52,864 nt of DNA from Candidatus Aegiribacteria sp. (GTDB taxonomy: Bacteria > Fermentibacterota > Fermentibacteria > Fermentibacterales > JCC-6). Below the pieces are notes generated by a model. It saw nothing but the letters and a program-made list of their open reading frames with translations, was not told the origin of the DNA and did no database searches. Numbering within the stretch: position 1 is the stretch's first letter; each line of letters starts with the position of its first letter. Positions 42,257-51,511 of this stretch are shown here, one piece after another. The translations under genes and the position numbers were made by a program. The stretch lies in assembly GCA_013138965.1 (NCBI GenBank), contig WTBT01000038.1:1-52864 (forward strand). Direction: 5' to 3'.

Positions 42257-45200
42257 TTCTTCTTCCTCTCTTTCCGGGAAGTCAACTGTATAAGGGCAGG
42301 CAGAGATATCAGTACAAGGGGCGTGGAAACGATCATACCGCATACAACGGTAAAAGCCAGATTCTCCCAGAGATCATTAGTCTGGGATATTGGCCACAGA
42401 ACCAGCGGAAGCAGCCCCAGAATCGTTGTAGCGCTGGTCTGCAGAATAGGCCTGAGCCTCTCCGCAACCACCATGTCCGCAGCCTTTCTGACATGAATAC
42501 CGGCTTTCATCTTCTTCTGATAACTGTCTACCAGTAATATCGAATTGTTAACCGCAATACCAACGAGGAAAACACTCCCTACGTAGGCCTGCGGAGTGAA
42601 TACCTTGTCAAATGCCCAGAAACCGGCAACCACTCCCACCATCGCCATGGGTATTACGGCCAGGATATATAGTGGAGCCTTGAAAGATTCGAAGACTATC
42701 GCAGTCACCGCAAATACGGCTATGATCGCGAGCAGGACTATCAGGTTCATATCGGTATCATCATCCTGCAGCCAGAATGGTATGTACGTCTCTTCGTAAA
42801 CCCTGTACCCGGAGGGAAGTTCAAGATTGTCCAGAAGTGTCACCCTGAAACGCGCGGCCATTCTCTCGGCACCCATGAACGAGTAGGCAACCGTACGGAT
42901 ATACTCACCGTTCTCCCTTTCTACGGAACCCTGAACAGCAAGCGTGTCGATCCGGATAATGTCACCGAGCTCCATTGTTCCGCCGCTGGTCATGATACGG
43001 CTCTCGAGCACATCGGAAAGTTCGGGATTCTCCATGCCGTCTATCCTGAAAGTCATATCCATGCTTTCGTCGCCGATCTGAACCTCGGCTCCGTACCCTC
43101 CGGCAAGGTTATACCTGAAAGCCTGGAAGATCTGGTAGGGATTCACACCGAGATCGGCCAGTTCCTGCCTGTCGAAAACCACCGCAAGCTGGTTGCGCTC
43201 CGGCCTTCTCGGATCCCAGTTAATGTTCACCTCGCCTACTCTTGGATGACGCTCCAGCATTGTCATCATGGCCATGGCAATATCCTTGAGCCCCTGGTAA
43301 TCGAACCCCCTAAGCTCTATTGTCTGCATCATTCCGGCGCTTCGTGTGCTTCTCCAGTATGGTTCGGGGTTCATACCCCTTACATACACGCTCCTGGTGC
43401 CGCCTAATGTAGTAGCCAACGCCACCACTTCGGCCTCGATCTGAAGGCCGTACCCCGTTTCAACAGCCTCTTCGGTAAGAATCGAATAAATACTGGCACT
43501 TTCTCCATATACCGAGGTTCTTGTTGATTTAATCCCATCGCTGCTGGTCAGTATCTCTTCAAATCCTCTGGTTGCGTCATCCACGACACACTGGGGCGTG
43601 CCCGGAGGGAACTGCAGCCATACCATTATGTAATCAACATCGAAGCTGAAGCCCCACTCCTGTCCTTTTTCGACTTTGGTGATGAATACGTAAACTCCTC
43701 CCGCAACAAGCAGCAGAGAGAGAAGTACGGCGATCAGGGGTCTGTGATGCAGAACTGCAATCATCCTGGCAAGATGCCTGTCCCATTTCTTCTCCCTGTA
43801 CCATTTGTTCGATTTCCATCTTCCCGCTATGGAGGGCACCAGCGTCAGGCAGATGCAGTAGGAAGCCGTAAGTGTGGCAGCGATTGTAAAGGCAAACGGC
43901 CGGTAGTAGAGTTTCAGAATACCTTCACTGGCCAGAAGGGGCACCAGAGCCACCATTGTGGTGAGTATGCCGCCGAGAATCGGCATAGCCACTTCCTTCG
44001 CTCCGATCCTGGCTGCTTCCATCGGGGACATCCCATGTCTCCTGCGGAAACCTATGGCTTCAAGAACAACAACAGCGCCGTCAACAAGAAGCCCGAAGGC
44101 TATGGCGAGGGCGCTGAGTGTCAGTATATTGATGCTGAAACCAGCCAGATATACAGCCGTAACAGCCATTGCTGCTGAAAAGAGAATTGAGCTTAATATC
44201 AGTGGTGTGGAAAGCGGGCTGTGATTCAGCAGCAGAAGAATGAGAATAATGGAAACGAGCGAAATAAGAGCTCTCCATGAAAGATCCTTCAGATCACTGG
44301 TTATACCCTCGGTGCCATCCTCCGTGAGGTTAAGCTCTATACCTTCCGGGAGGAAGGCTTCAAGTTCCTCTATCTCGGACTTGACCATGCCGGCCACACG
44401 GACAGCGTTGCTGGATGCGCTCCGGTCTATCTGAAGGCTTACCTGATCCATTCCGTTGTACCTGAATATGTAGTTGTTGCTTTCGCTGTAATTCACCAGT
44501 ATTCTGCTGGTTACATCGGAAAGTGTAATAAACCTTCCGCCCCGGTTCGAGATAACGAGGTCTTCCAGTTCAGCAACATTGGAAGGGACGGTAGAAAGGC
44601 GGATAACCGCTTCGAGCCCGGACGTGTCAACCGCCACACCTGCATTTCTGTCCACTATGCCCAAGCTCACCGCACTGCCAACTTCGGAGAGGGTAAGGTC
44701 CAGGGCATTCAGGGCATCGCGGTCTATGTCAATAACGATTTCCTGCCTGCCGAGACCTTCCACTATTACAGAACTTACCCCTTGGATACGCTCAAGTCTG
44801 GGAACGATAATATCGTCCGAGATCTGCTTCAGAATAGAGGGTTCAGCCCCCGTGACGGCATAGATCAGGAAACCCTCGCTATCAAGTTCACGGGGAACCG
44901 CCTGGGTTACACTTCCGGTATTCACAGCATCCGGGAGTTCATCCTGCAGGAAAGATATCCTTTCGGTAAGCTCCATGGCCGCAACGTCCATATCCGTACC
45001 TTTTTCGAAGGAAACGCTTACATTGCTGCTGCTGGGGCGGGATGTAGATGAAACTTCAACTACACCTTCAACTTCACGCGCAACATCTTCGATAGGACGC
45101 GTAACCTGTTCACAGATGGCTTCAGGATCGGCCCCCGACCAGTAGGCGGAAATATTCAGTGTTGGCAGAGTAGCATCGGGTGTACCCTCAATTGGGACTC

Positions 45201-45285
45201 TGTCAAAAGAGACGAACGCCAGAACCAGCAGGGCTGCAAAGATAACCGCTGTTCCCCGCGGCCGGGTCAGAACCAGATCAACCAT
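42253..45285 (-). CDS. RND multidrug-type permease (second of pair)
   Basis: 1,010 residues from ATG 45285, which overlaps the upstream permease stop by 8 bp. Standard HAE-type RND: first helix PRGTAVIFAALLVLAFVSF, porter domain, helix cluster with the proton-relay region ALAIAFGLLVDGAVVVLEAIG (one Asp followed by Gly rather than a second Asp), FRRRHGMSPMEAARIGAKEV, second porter domain, and GSVFLVGIAVNNSILLVDSY near the C-terminal helices. Ends in a basic tail (TSRKERKKK). Proton-driven export of an unknown substrate. It differs clearly from the first permease, so a mixed trimer like MdtBC is likely. Confidence 0.93.
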   Translation of the reverse strand: MVDLVLTRPRGTAVIFAALLVLAFVSFDRVPIEGTPDATLPTLNISAYWSGADPEAICEQVTRPIEDVAREVEGVVEVSSTSRPSSSNVSVSFEKGTDMDVAAMELTERISFLQDELPDAVNTGSVTQAVPRELDSEGFLIYAVTGAEPSILKQISDDIIVPRLERIQGVSSVIVEGLGRQEIVIDIDRDALNALDLTLSEVGSAVSLGIVDRNAGVAVDTSGLEAVIRLSTVPSNVAELEDLVISNRGGRFITLSDVTSRILVNYSESNNYIFRYNGMDQVSLQIDRSASSNAVRVAGMVKSEIEELEAFLPEGIELNLTEDGTEGITSDLKDLSWRALISLVSIILILLLLNHSPLSTPLILSSILFSAAMAVTAVYLAGFSINILTLSALAIAFGLLVDGAVVVLEAIGFRRRHGMSPMEAARIGAKEVAMPILGGILTTMVALVPLLASEGILKLYYRPFAFTIAATLTASYCICLTLVPSIAGRWKSNKWYREKKWDRHLARMIAVLHHRPLIAVLLSLLLVAGGVYVFITKVEKGQEWGFSFDVDYIMVWLQFPPGTPQCVVDDATRGFEEILTSSDGIKSTRTSVYGESASIYSILTEEAVETGYGLQIEAEVVALATTLGGTRSVYVRGMNPEPYWRSTRSAGMMQTIELRGFDYQGLKDIAMAMMTMLERHPRVGEVNINWDPRRPERNQLAVVFDRQELADLGVNPYQIFQAFRYNLAGGYGAEVQIGDESMDMTFRIDGMENPELSDVLESRIMTSGGTMELGDIIRIDTLAVQGSVERENGEYIRTVAYSFMGAERMAARFRVTLLDNLELPSGYRVYEETYIPFWLQDDDTDMNLIVLLAIIAVFAVTAIVFESFKAPLYILAVIPMAMVGVVAGFWAFDKVFTPQAYVGSVFLVGIAVNNSILLVDSYQKKMKAGIHVRKAADMVVAERLRPILQTSATTILGLLPLVLWPISQTNDLWENLAFTVVCGMIVSTPLVLISLPALIQLTSRKERKKK

Positions 45286-48200
45286 GGACAACTGTATCCC
45301 TCTTTCCGGAGAGTATCCTGTACAGAACAGGAACAACCACAAGGGTAAGAACGGTCGCCACGGATATTCCACCTATCACGGCAATTGCCAGGGGCTGGCG
45401 CAGGCTGGCGCCGGAACCGAATCCTATGGCCATTGGAAGAAGGCCGAGAACGGTTGTTACAGTGGTCATAAGGACAGGTCTGAATCTGTCTCTGCCTGCC
45501 TGGATTATAGCATTGTTCTTATCAAACCCCTGCTTCCGAAGCTGTCCGATCCGCTCAACCAGAAGTATGCCGTCATTCACAACAATACCTGATAAGACAA
45601 CCACTCCGATACCGGAGAGGGCATTCCAGCTCTGACCGAAAAGTCCCAGACCGATCACAACACCGATGATCCCCATTGGAACTGTGAACATTATCACCAG
45701 GGGTTCTCGGAACGATTCGAACTGAGTGGCAAGAAGAACGTAAACGAGGCCTATGGCAAGAAGAACTGCCAGCACAAGGCTTGCTGTAGTGCGGTTCATC
45801 TCCTCGATCTCATTCCCCTGCCTCAGTTGAACGGGTGCTTCTCTCAGCAGAGTATCGGCAGCGGCGACCACATCCCTTGATATCTTCGCGAGATTGCTTC
45901 CGGAACCCTGAACCTGTACACCCACGGCACGGTTTCCCTGGTTGTGTTCTATGAAACCGGGAGTCTGCTGACGATACGGCTCGGTTATCCTGCTGAGCTC
46001 GAGAAGCCCCGATGATGTGGGTATCGATCTCGCCAGAAGCGAATCCGTCGGAATTCCCTCCCCGCTCCCCGCAAGAAGAACAACGTCCACTCTCTCATCC
46101 TGACGGTAATAAGTGGTTACCGTAATACCTCTTGATAAACTCTCCACGAAATCAGCTACATCGTTTGCGGTCAATCCGTACAGGTTCAGCAGTTCCTGAT
46201 CAAGGCCAAGGACCAATTCCGGTTTTCCTGGAAGGTACTGAACATCTGCCGATTCCACTCCCTCATATTGAAACAGTATTGCCGCAAGGCCTTCAGCCGC
46301 GGCAAGATCGATATTAATGTTCTCTCCCTCGAGATAGACCGTGAAGGAGCTTCCTCCGCCCAGTATCTCTCCAAGGAGGGACTGCCGTTTTTCAACAGTA
46401 ATGGAGAAATTGAACATGGTATTCCAGGCGTCTCTCAGCACCTGCATGGCTTCTGTCGCATCCTCGGGAGACGGATAGGAAGCGGTCAGAACAGCATCCA
46501 CTCCTTCCGAGGAGCGGACGCCGCTACGCCCTGAGACCCAGTCAGCACCGGAAGAAACGGCCAGGCCGGTAACCTCCCGGGAAAGTTCTATCATCTGCGC
46601 CATGGATGTTCCTCTTGGAGCCGAGTAGGATATTTCCAGCTGGTTCACCGGAGTACTGGGAAGAAGCTGCATGGGAAGCCCCATACCAGCCAGCAGTGAT
46701 ATTGCGAAGACCACCAGCACTCCGGACAATACAACCACAGGACGTTTTAGAATCCTCTCCATGAACCTCACATAACGTTCCTTCAGACGGGTTGTCACAT
46801 CTGTGCTTTTCTTCAGCTTCTTAATTCTGGCTGTAAGCGCTGGAATGATAGTAACAGCCACCAGAAGGCTGGCAAGAAGGGCAAATCCAACAGCCAGCGC
46901 CTGATCACGGAAAAGCTGACTTGTAATACCCTCCATGTAAACCACGGGAAAGAAAACGATGAGCGTGGTCAGCGTACTTGCCGTAATTGCCTTGCCTACT
47001 TCGGATGTACCTGATTTTGCAGCGCTGATCGCGCTTTCACCCTCTTCCCTCCGCCTGAAGATGGCTTCCAGAACAACAACCGCGTTATCAACGAGCAATC
47101 CTGTTCCAAGTGCAAGACCTCCGAGTGACATGATGTTCAGTGAAACACCTGATATGAACAGGAAGAAAAGCGCGATTGCGATACTCAGCGGAAGTGAAAG
47201 GCCAAGGACCAGCGGACTTCTCCAGTCCCTCAGGAAAAAGAAGAGAACCAGAAACGCAAGAAGGCCGCCAAGCAGGAGAGCTTCGATCACCTCGCCGATG
47301 GATTCCTCAATGAATTCAGCATCGTTCTGGATAACCTCAAGTTGCAGGGCTTCGTATTCACCATTGAGTTCCTCAACAAGCCCCTCAACTTCCCGCGCCA
47401 CCTCAACGGTGTTGGCTTCGGCCATTTTCCTGACGCGGATTATAAGGCAGCGTTCTCCGTTGAAACTGGCCCATTCGGTAACCGGCTTCTCGCCAAGGGA
47501 TACCTCCGCCACATCGCGCAGCAGCAGTGGTGTGGTACCTCTGACACCGATCACTGTATTCTCAACATCGGCAAGTGTGGAGAACTCACCCTCAAGTGAC
47601 AGGAAATACTCCCTCTGTCCGTCGCGGACAAGGCCTCCGGACATTGACACATTTGCCCCCTGGAGAGCCCGGGATATCTGCTGGGGGTCAAGGTTCAGTT
47701 CTTCAACTACACCTTCGCGGAGCCGCACGAATACCGCCGCTTCAGCTTCTCCCTGGATCTCGCAGCCGGCTACTCCTTCAGCCTGATCGATCCTGGTCGT
47801 GACAAGTCTCCTGGCAAAATCCGTAACTTCCGTCCAGTCGCCGGATTCCATGGTCATGAGTATTTCCATGAAGGGTCTTCTTGAAGGATCGTAATCCACA
47901 ATGGTCGGCCTGCCGGCCTCATCGGGAAGTGACCATCCTGCCACATCCAGCTTCTCTCTGACCTCAAGACGAGTGAAGTCCATCCTGGCGCCCCAGTCGA
48001 ACTCCAGTGTGATCCTGCTTCTGTCGCCGTAGGAGCGGGAGCTGTAGCTCCTGAGTCCCCGAACTCCGGCCACAGCGTTTTCAAGGGGATCAGTAACGAG
48101 ACGTTCAACCTCGTACGGGCTGGATGATGGATAGGTTGTTTCAATTGTCAGTCTTGGGTACTCGACCGATGGAAGAAGGTCCACCGGCATCTTCATCACT

Positions 48201-48304
48201 GCGACAGTTCCTAGAAGGGCTGCGACTATAGAGAGTACTGTTACGGCTACTGGTCTGGAAACGGCACTGCTGGTTAGTTTCACCGGGAACCCCCCCCCGT
48301 TCAT
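45278..48304 (-). CDS. RND multidrug-type permease (first of pair), G9 tract at its start
   Basis: 1,008 residues from ATG 48304 (1,001 from GTG 48283). RND signature: AVSRPVAVTVLSIVAALLG, MKMPVDLLPSVEYPRLTIET, porter domain, GLALGTGLLVDNAVVVLEAI (single relay Asp plus Asn), FRRREEGESAISAAKSGTSE and GIVVLSGIVVNDGILLVERI. Between ATG 48304 and GTG 48283 is a run of nine G on the coding strand (48290-48298) read as Gly-Gly-Gly. No ribosome site precedes the ATG other than weak matches; the G-run itself could serve the GTG. Heads the three-gene efflux operon. Confidence 0.93.
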   Translation of the reverse strand: MNGGGFPVKLTSSAVSRPVAVTVLSIVAALLGTVAVMKMPVDLLPSVEYPRLTIETTYPSSSPYEVERLVTDPLENAVAGVRGLRSYSSRSYGDRSRITLEFDWGARMDFTRLEVREKLDVAGWSLPDEAGRPTIVDYDPSRRPFMEILMTMESGDWTEVTDFARRLVTTRIDQAEGVAGCEIQGEAEAAVFVRLREGVVEELNLDPQQISRALQGANVSMSGGLVRDGQREYFLSLEGEFSTLADVENTVIGVRGTTPLLLRDVAEVSLGEKPVTEWASFNGERCLIIRVRKMAEANTVEVAREVEGLVEELNGEYEALQLEVIQNDAEFIEESIGEVIEALLLGGLLAFLVLFFFLRDWRSPLVLGLSLPLSIAIALFFLFISGVSLNIMSLGGLALGTGLLVDNAVVVLEAIFRRREEGESAISAAKSGTSEVGKAITASTLTTLIVFFPVVYMEGITSQLFRDQALAVGFALLASLLVAVTIIPALTARIKKLKKSTDVTTRLKERYVRFMERILKRPVVVLSGVLVVFAISLLAGMGLPMQLLPSTPVNQLEISYSAPRGTSMAQMIELSREVTGLAVSSGADWVSGRSGVRSSEGVDAVLTASYPSPEDATEAMQVLRDAWNTMFNFSITVEKRQSLLGEILGGGSSFTVYLEGENINIDLAAAEGLAAILFQYEGVESADVQYLPGKPELVLGLDQELLNLYGLTANDVADFVESLSRGITVTTYYRQDERVDVVLLAGSGEGIPTDSLLARSIPTSSGLLELSRITEPYRQQTPGFIEHNQGNRAVGVQVQGSGSNLAKISRDVVAAADTLLREAPVQLRQGNEIEEMNRTTASLVLAVLLAIGLVYVLLATQFESFREPLVIMFTVPMGIIGVVIGLGLFGQSWNALSGIGVVVLSGIVVNDGILLVERIGQLRKQGFDKNNAIIQAGRDRFRPVLMTTVTTVLGLLPMAIGFGSGASLRQPLAIAVIGGISVATVLTLVVVPVLYRILSGKRDTVVHG
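48290..48298 (-). repeat. Nine-G homopolymer in the 5' end of the RND permease gene
   Basis: Nine consecutive G on the minus strand, codons 3-5 of the frame from ATG 48304. Such tracts are prone to slipped-strand length change, which would shift the frame from the ATG but not from the GTG at 48283. If the ATG is the true start it is a candidate phase-variation switch; if the GTG is, it may instead tune the ribosome site. Confidence 0.6.
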
Positions 48305-48641
48305 TCTGGTATTTATCGGTTAAAAATACTAAATGAAATCAACAATCGCAATTATTCAGTGACATTCCACTGCATATTATTAATTATCAATAATTTACAT
48401 GATACTCCACGCGATGGTCTCAATTATCAAATGATAAACTGTGCAGAAGTATAGTGCATGCCCTCATTCTTTATCCCGGCAGTCAGGATGTGTTCCGGAC
48501 CGCGTACAGGAGGATAATATACAGCCTGCGATACAGTTACAACACGAATATATGCATTGCGTATTTTGAGATAGGTATAATAATGTGTCACAATGTATTG
48601 ATTGTGTAACCTATCTTATATCCGAATATCGTGCCTCTCTG
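48305..48641. other. A/T-rich intergenic region with a hairpin after vapC
   Basis: 337 bp without a gene, between vapC and the RND operon. AGATAGGT (48569-48576) and ACCTATCT (48609-48616) are perfect inverted repeats; nested inside, GTGTCACAAT and ATTGTGTAAC pair at eight of ten positions (about 48585-48610). They form a hairpin after the vapC stop. The part near 48340-48440 is very A/T-rich with short palindromes (ATTATT/AATAAT) and should hold the efflux operon promoter. The palindromic density could also mean operators. Confidence 0.5.
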
Positions 48642-49049
48642 TCAGAATTCCTGCTTGAGAAGTTCAAACAGATCTATCCTGGATGCCTTCTTATCGAATG
48701 TAAGAACAGAATCGCAGCCGGAGATTCTTGCGGATTGACCAATGAGAATATCTGTCAGATCGATTGAGCTCAAATGCGCTGAGGTCACCATTCCCTGAAC
48801 TGCTGCCAGAGCCTCAAACTCTATAATAGGCATCTGCATAAGATCGCTGAACGAACCGACTATCTCTTTTCTTGTCGCTTCGTAAGCGGACTCCAGAACC
48901 CATATGGTTTCAAGAACAACCAAGAGCGGAATGAACAGAACTTCACGAGCAGCTTCCGCAGCCCTGAAGCGTTCATATACGAGTTCAGCCTGCTGTTCAT
49001 CATCATTCACAAGAAACCGGACCAATACATTTGTATCAATTGCCTTCAT
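48642..49049 (-). CDS. vapC: VapC-family PIN-domain toxin
   Basis: 135-residue PIN ribonuclease. Acidic active-site residues in the expected places: D5 (MKAIDTNVLVRF), E47 (LVVLETIWVL), D97/D100 (SSIDLTDILIG) and D119 (LTFDKKASRI). The family cleaves RNA, often tRNA, when freed from its antitoxin. ATG at 49049 overlaps the antitoxin stop (ATGA), so production is coupled. Intact frame, so it should be functional. Confidence 0.93.
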   Translation of the reverse strand: MKAIDTNVLVRFLVNDDEQQAELVYERFRAAEAAREVLFIPLLVVLETIWVLESAYEATRKEIVGSFSDLMQMPIIEFEALAAVQGMVTSAHLSSIDLTDILIGQSARISGCDSVLTFDKKASRIDLFELLKQEF

Positions 49050-49294
49050 TCCGAGTTCTCCCTGATTCTTTCTTTCACCAGGGTATTCATCCGCTTAACA
49101 GAGACTGGTTTCCTGCCAGTTTTATGAAGGCGCCCGAAAACATCATCAACCTTTTTTGTTATTGCTCTAACAATTACCTCACCATCACCTATAACGATGA
49201 AATCAATTTTGTCACCCGCATGTAAATGCAGAGAATCTCTTACAGCTTTGGGAATCGTCACCTGCCCCTTGCTTGTCAACGTTGATAAAGCCAT
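49046..49294 (-). CDS. vapB: AbrB/SpoVT-type antitoxin (VapB)
   Basis: 82 residues: N-terminal swapped-hairpin AbrB fold (STLTSKGQVTIPKAVRDSLH, AGDKIDFIVIGDGEVIVRA) for DNA binding, then a basic C-terminal toxin-binding tail (RLHKTGRKPVSVKRMNTLVK). ATG 49294 has AAGGAG eight bases upstream; GTG 49300 is only two bases from it, so the ATG is preferred. Neutralises VapC and probably represses its own promoter through the repeated half-sites at 49304-49351. Confidence 0.92.
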   Translation of the reverse strand: MALSTLTSKGQVTIPKAVRDSLHLHAGDKIDFIVIGDGEVIVRAITKKVDDVFGRLHKTGRKPVSVKRMNTLVKERIRENSE

Positions 49295-49303
49295 CTTCAC
49301 ATC

Positions 49304-49351
49304 TCCTTACGTATTCGCATATTCCTTACCTAATTGTAAGGATATGTAAGG
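49304..49351. promoter_or_regulatory. Probable VapBC operator: repeated TCCTTAC/GTAAGG half-sites
   Basis: Four related half-sites directly upstream of vapB: TCCTTAC at 49304-49310 and 49323-49329, GTAAGGA at 49336-49342 and GTAAGG at 49346-49351. The middle two form a 7-bp inverted repeat with a 6-bp spacer (CTAATT). The first includes the AAGGAG ribosome site of vapB. Typical layout for cooperative autorepression by an AbrB-type antitoxin complex. The remaining bases to 49616 show no gene or other clear signal. Confidence 0.6.
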
Positions 49352-49616
49352 CTTTTGTCAAGTACCATCCCTTGCTAAAGCATCACCTTCAGGTTTCAAG
49401 TTCCAGGTCATATTCTATACCTGTTCTCTGATACCCCTTTCTTCGTCAAACGGATTATCAAATATCCTCAGTGAAGCTTGAAGCGTTTAACGGGAAAATC
49501 AGAAGACTTTTAAAGAATACTTGTGGCTTAAGAGATAAAGAGTACATGTTTCTGAGGATACAAAATCTCATGTACGCAAAAACCTGAAGTTATGCAAATT
49601 AGTTTGCTCATATTAG

Positions 49617-50774
49617 TCACTCCTTCATCGTCGCGGTCCAGATGGTGTAGGCGATAGCGCTTACGCCGAATACACCCGTTGCTATCCACGGCCATGCGGC
49701 ACCTTCAGATATGCTGGCAATAACGGCAAAAATCGCTGCTATCAACAGAAAAATGATATCGAAAATGGTTGCTTTTGCCCATTTACCAACAGGCGCCTCG
49801 CCTGAAAGAACTTCCTGGCGGCTTGCATCCACCAGTACACTGTAATCCCTGCCCGCAAAGTTGTATACAAGCTCCCAGACGGGAAGGTAAACGAGATCAA
49901 CACCCTGCACATCGATAGTTGTATCTACGTCAGTAATCTTTGTAGCCTTGCTCTCGACCTTCTCCTGATGCATCTCTATTATCCTGTTCCCGGCGGATGT
50001 CTCGGCCCTTTCCTGAGTGATCTGCCCGTTGATGATGTGCTCATGCATATTGGCTTTCTTCAGCTCATCGATGGAGAAATCCATCTTGCCCTCCAGAAGG
50101 TCCTTGTTAGGGGCTTTTTTCGAGCCTCCGAGCCTGAAGATGAACCTGCCCCAGTCCGGAAATACGCACTGCTTGCCAGGTTCAATATTCCGAATTCCCC
50201 AGAATTCCGAAGTATCCTCCCTGGCGTAAACAGGCCATGTGTAATCCTCGGTGATCCGGCCCTGAACAGGCTCCCAGCAGGTCTCTGTTTTCTTGTTTTT
50301 ACCTTCACCGAGTGTTTTTGTCCCTTTCTGCATGCCGCTCCAGCGGGTATTGCCGGTGCATCGAACTATCCAGTATGGAAGAACCCTCGCTTCCGTCTTT
50401 CTCCAGGTTACTTTATTAGGAAGATCCTTCGATTTGTAGAAACCCGTTTTAAGCCATCCCGAAGCGATTCCGATGGCTTCATCGCGCCCGACTTTGGGAG
50501 GAAGAAGAAAATGCGACTCAACTGTTACAATGTTGTCGTAACCGGCAAGCATTGTTGTAGTGCCGCAGTACTCGCAGGTAATAACAGCCTCACCCTCCAT
50601 ATATGAGAGAGGCGCACCGCAGTTACTGCAGCTTATCTCACGAATATCAGGTTTGATATCGTCCGCTGCAGTACTCTCAGCAGGTGTTTCAACAGGCTCA
50701 GTACTTTCACCGTTCTGAGGAATATCAACAGGTCCTTCTGCGGGTTCACTGCCGCCGTTTTTCTCTTCAGGCAT
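49617..50774 (-). CDS. Zinc-ribbon membrane protein, function unknown
   Basis: 385 residues. The N-terminal 40 are acidic and low-complexity (Glu, Pro, Thr), then a zinc ribbon CSNCGAPLSYMEGEAVITCEYC (C-x2-C-x15-C-x2-C, about 49-71), a long alpha/beta middle (VGRDEAIGIASGWLKTGFY, WTGYW-like VLPYWIVRCTGNTRWSG), a conserved-looking YLPVWELVYNFAGRDYSVLV, and two C-terminal membrane helices (FDIIFLLIAAIFAVIASI; WIATGVFGVSAIAYTIW). Similar zinc-ribbon/membrane proteins occur widely without known role. Sits upstream of no obvious partner. Confidence 0.65.
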   Translation of the reverse strand: MPEEKNGGSEPAEGPVDIPQNGESTEPVETPAESTAADDIKPDIREISCSNCGAPLSYMEGEAVITCEYCGTTTMLAGYDNIVTVESHFLLPPKVGRDEAIGIASGWLKTGFYKSKDLPNKVTWRKTEARVLPYWIVRCTGNTRWSGMQKGTKTLGEGKNKKTETCWEPVQGRITEDYTWPVYAREDTSEFWGIRNIEPGKQCVFPDWGRFIFRLGGSKKAPNKDLLEGKMDFSIDELKKANMHEHIINGQITQERAETSAGNRIIEMHQEKVESKATKITDVDTTIDVQGVDLVYLPVWELVYNFAGRDYSVLVDASRQEVLSGEAPVGKWAKATIFDIIFLLIAAIFAVIASISEGAAWPWIATGVFGVSAIAYTIWTATMKE

Positions 50775-50855
50775 ATCTGTCCTCCCCTACATGGTACAGT
50801 GCTTAATACAAATCAGATAAATTCCGCCAAGCTGAATATCTTCAATCAGAATTCC

Positions 50856-51335
50856 TCACTCAGCTACCGAGACCTTTATCATCACGTCACCCTGCCGGAT
50901 TGCGTCCACCACATCCTGACCATTTATAACCTTTCCGAAAACGGTGTGCTTACCGTTGAGATGAGGCTGGGAGCAATGGGTAATGAAGAACTGGCTTCCA
51001 TTGGTGCCGGGGCCGGCATTTGCCATGGAAAGTGAACCTGTTTCATGCTTCAGGGGGTTCCCGGCGAACTCATCCTCAAAATTGTATCCGGGACCTCCCC
51101 TGCCCGTTCCGGTGGGGTCTCCGCCCTGTATCATGAAATCGGGAATGACCCTGTGAAAGATAATCCCGTCGTAATAACCATCCTTTGCCAGACTGATGAA
51201 ATTATTAACGGTTTTCGGGGCATACTCCGGAAAGAGTTCCAGTTCAATTTTACCGCGATCGGTCTCTATTGTTAACCGGTATGTTCTGTCAGTATCGATC
51301 TGCATCTCGTGCGGCGTGCTGTACTTTGCTGTCAT
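50856..51335 (-). CDS. Cyclophilin-type peptidyl-prolyl isomerase
   Basis: 159 residues, single cyclophilin domain with no signal peptide, so cytoplasmic. Motifs: [19 protein letters not shown], the catalytic [17 protein letters not shown] (Arg in FHR), [28 protein letters not shown] and [11 protein letters not shown]. Assists folding by isomerising X-Pro bonds. ATG 51335 lies after a short A/T-rich gap. Probably PpiB-like. Confidence 0.95.
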   Translation of the reverse strand: MTAKYSTPHEMQIDTDRTYRLTIETDRGKIELELFPEYAPKTVNNFISLAKDGYYDGIIFHRVIPDFMIQGGDPTGTGRGGPGYNFEDEFAGNPLKHETGSLSMANAGPGTNGSQFFITHCSQPHLNGKHTVFGKVINGQDVVDAIRQGDVMIKVSVAE

Positions 51336-51511
51336 TCCAGTTCCTTTCTGCTGTTATTCTTAAAGTCCGTTACGTTAGAGCCTAATGGTTTTGTTGTTCA
51401 TCTGCAATTTCAGGCAGAACTGTGAATGTACAGCAAATGCTTATAACGGCACGCGGGGATTCCGCGGGTCACATCATGGGCGTTACAATTCCGTTCAGCC
51501 TGATGGATGGT

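Noticed and set aside
46959-47786. 275-codon frame antisense to the first RND permease
   Set aside because: Ser/Arg/Thr-rich artefact of the permease codons on the other strand.
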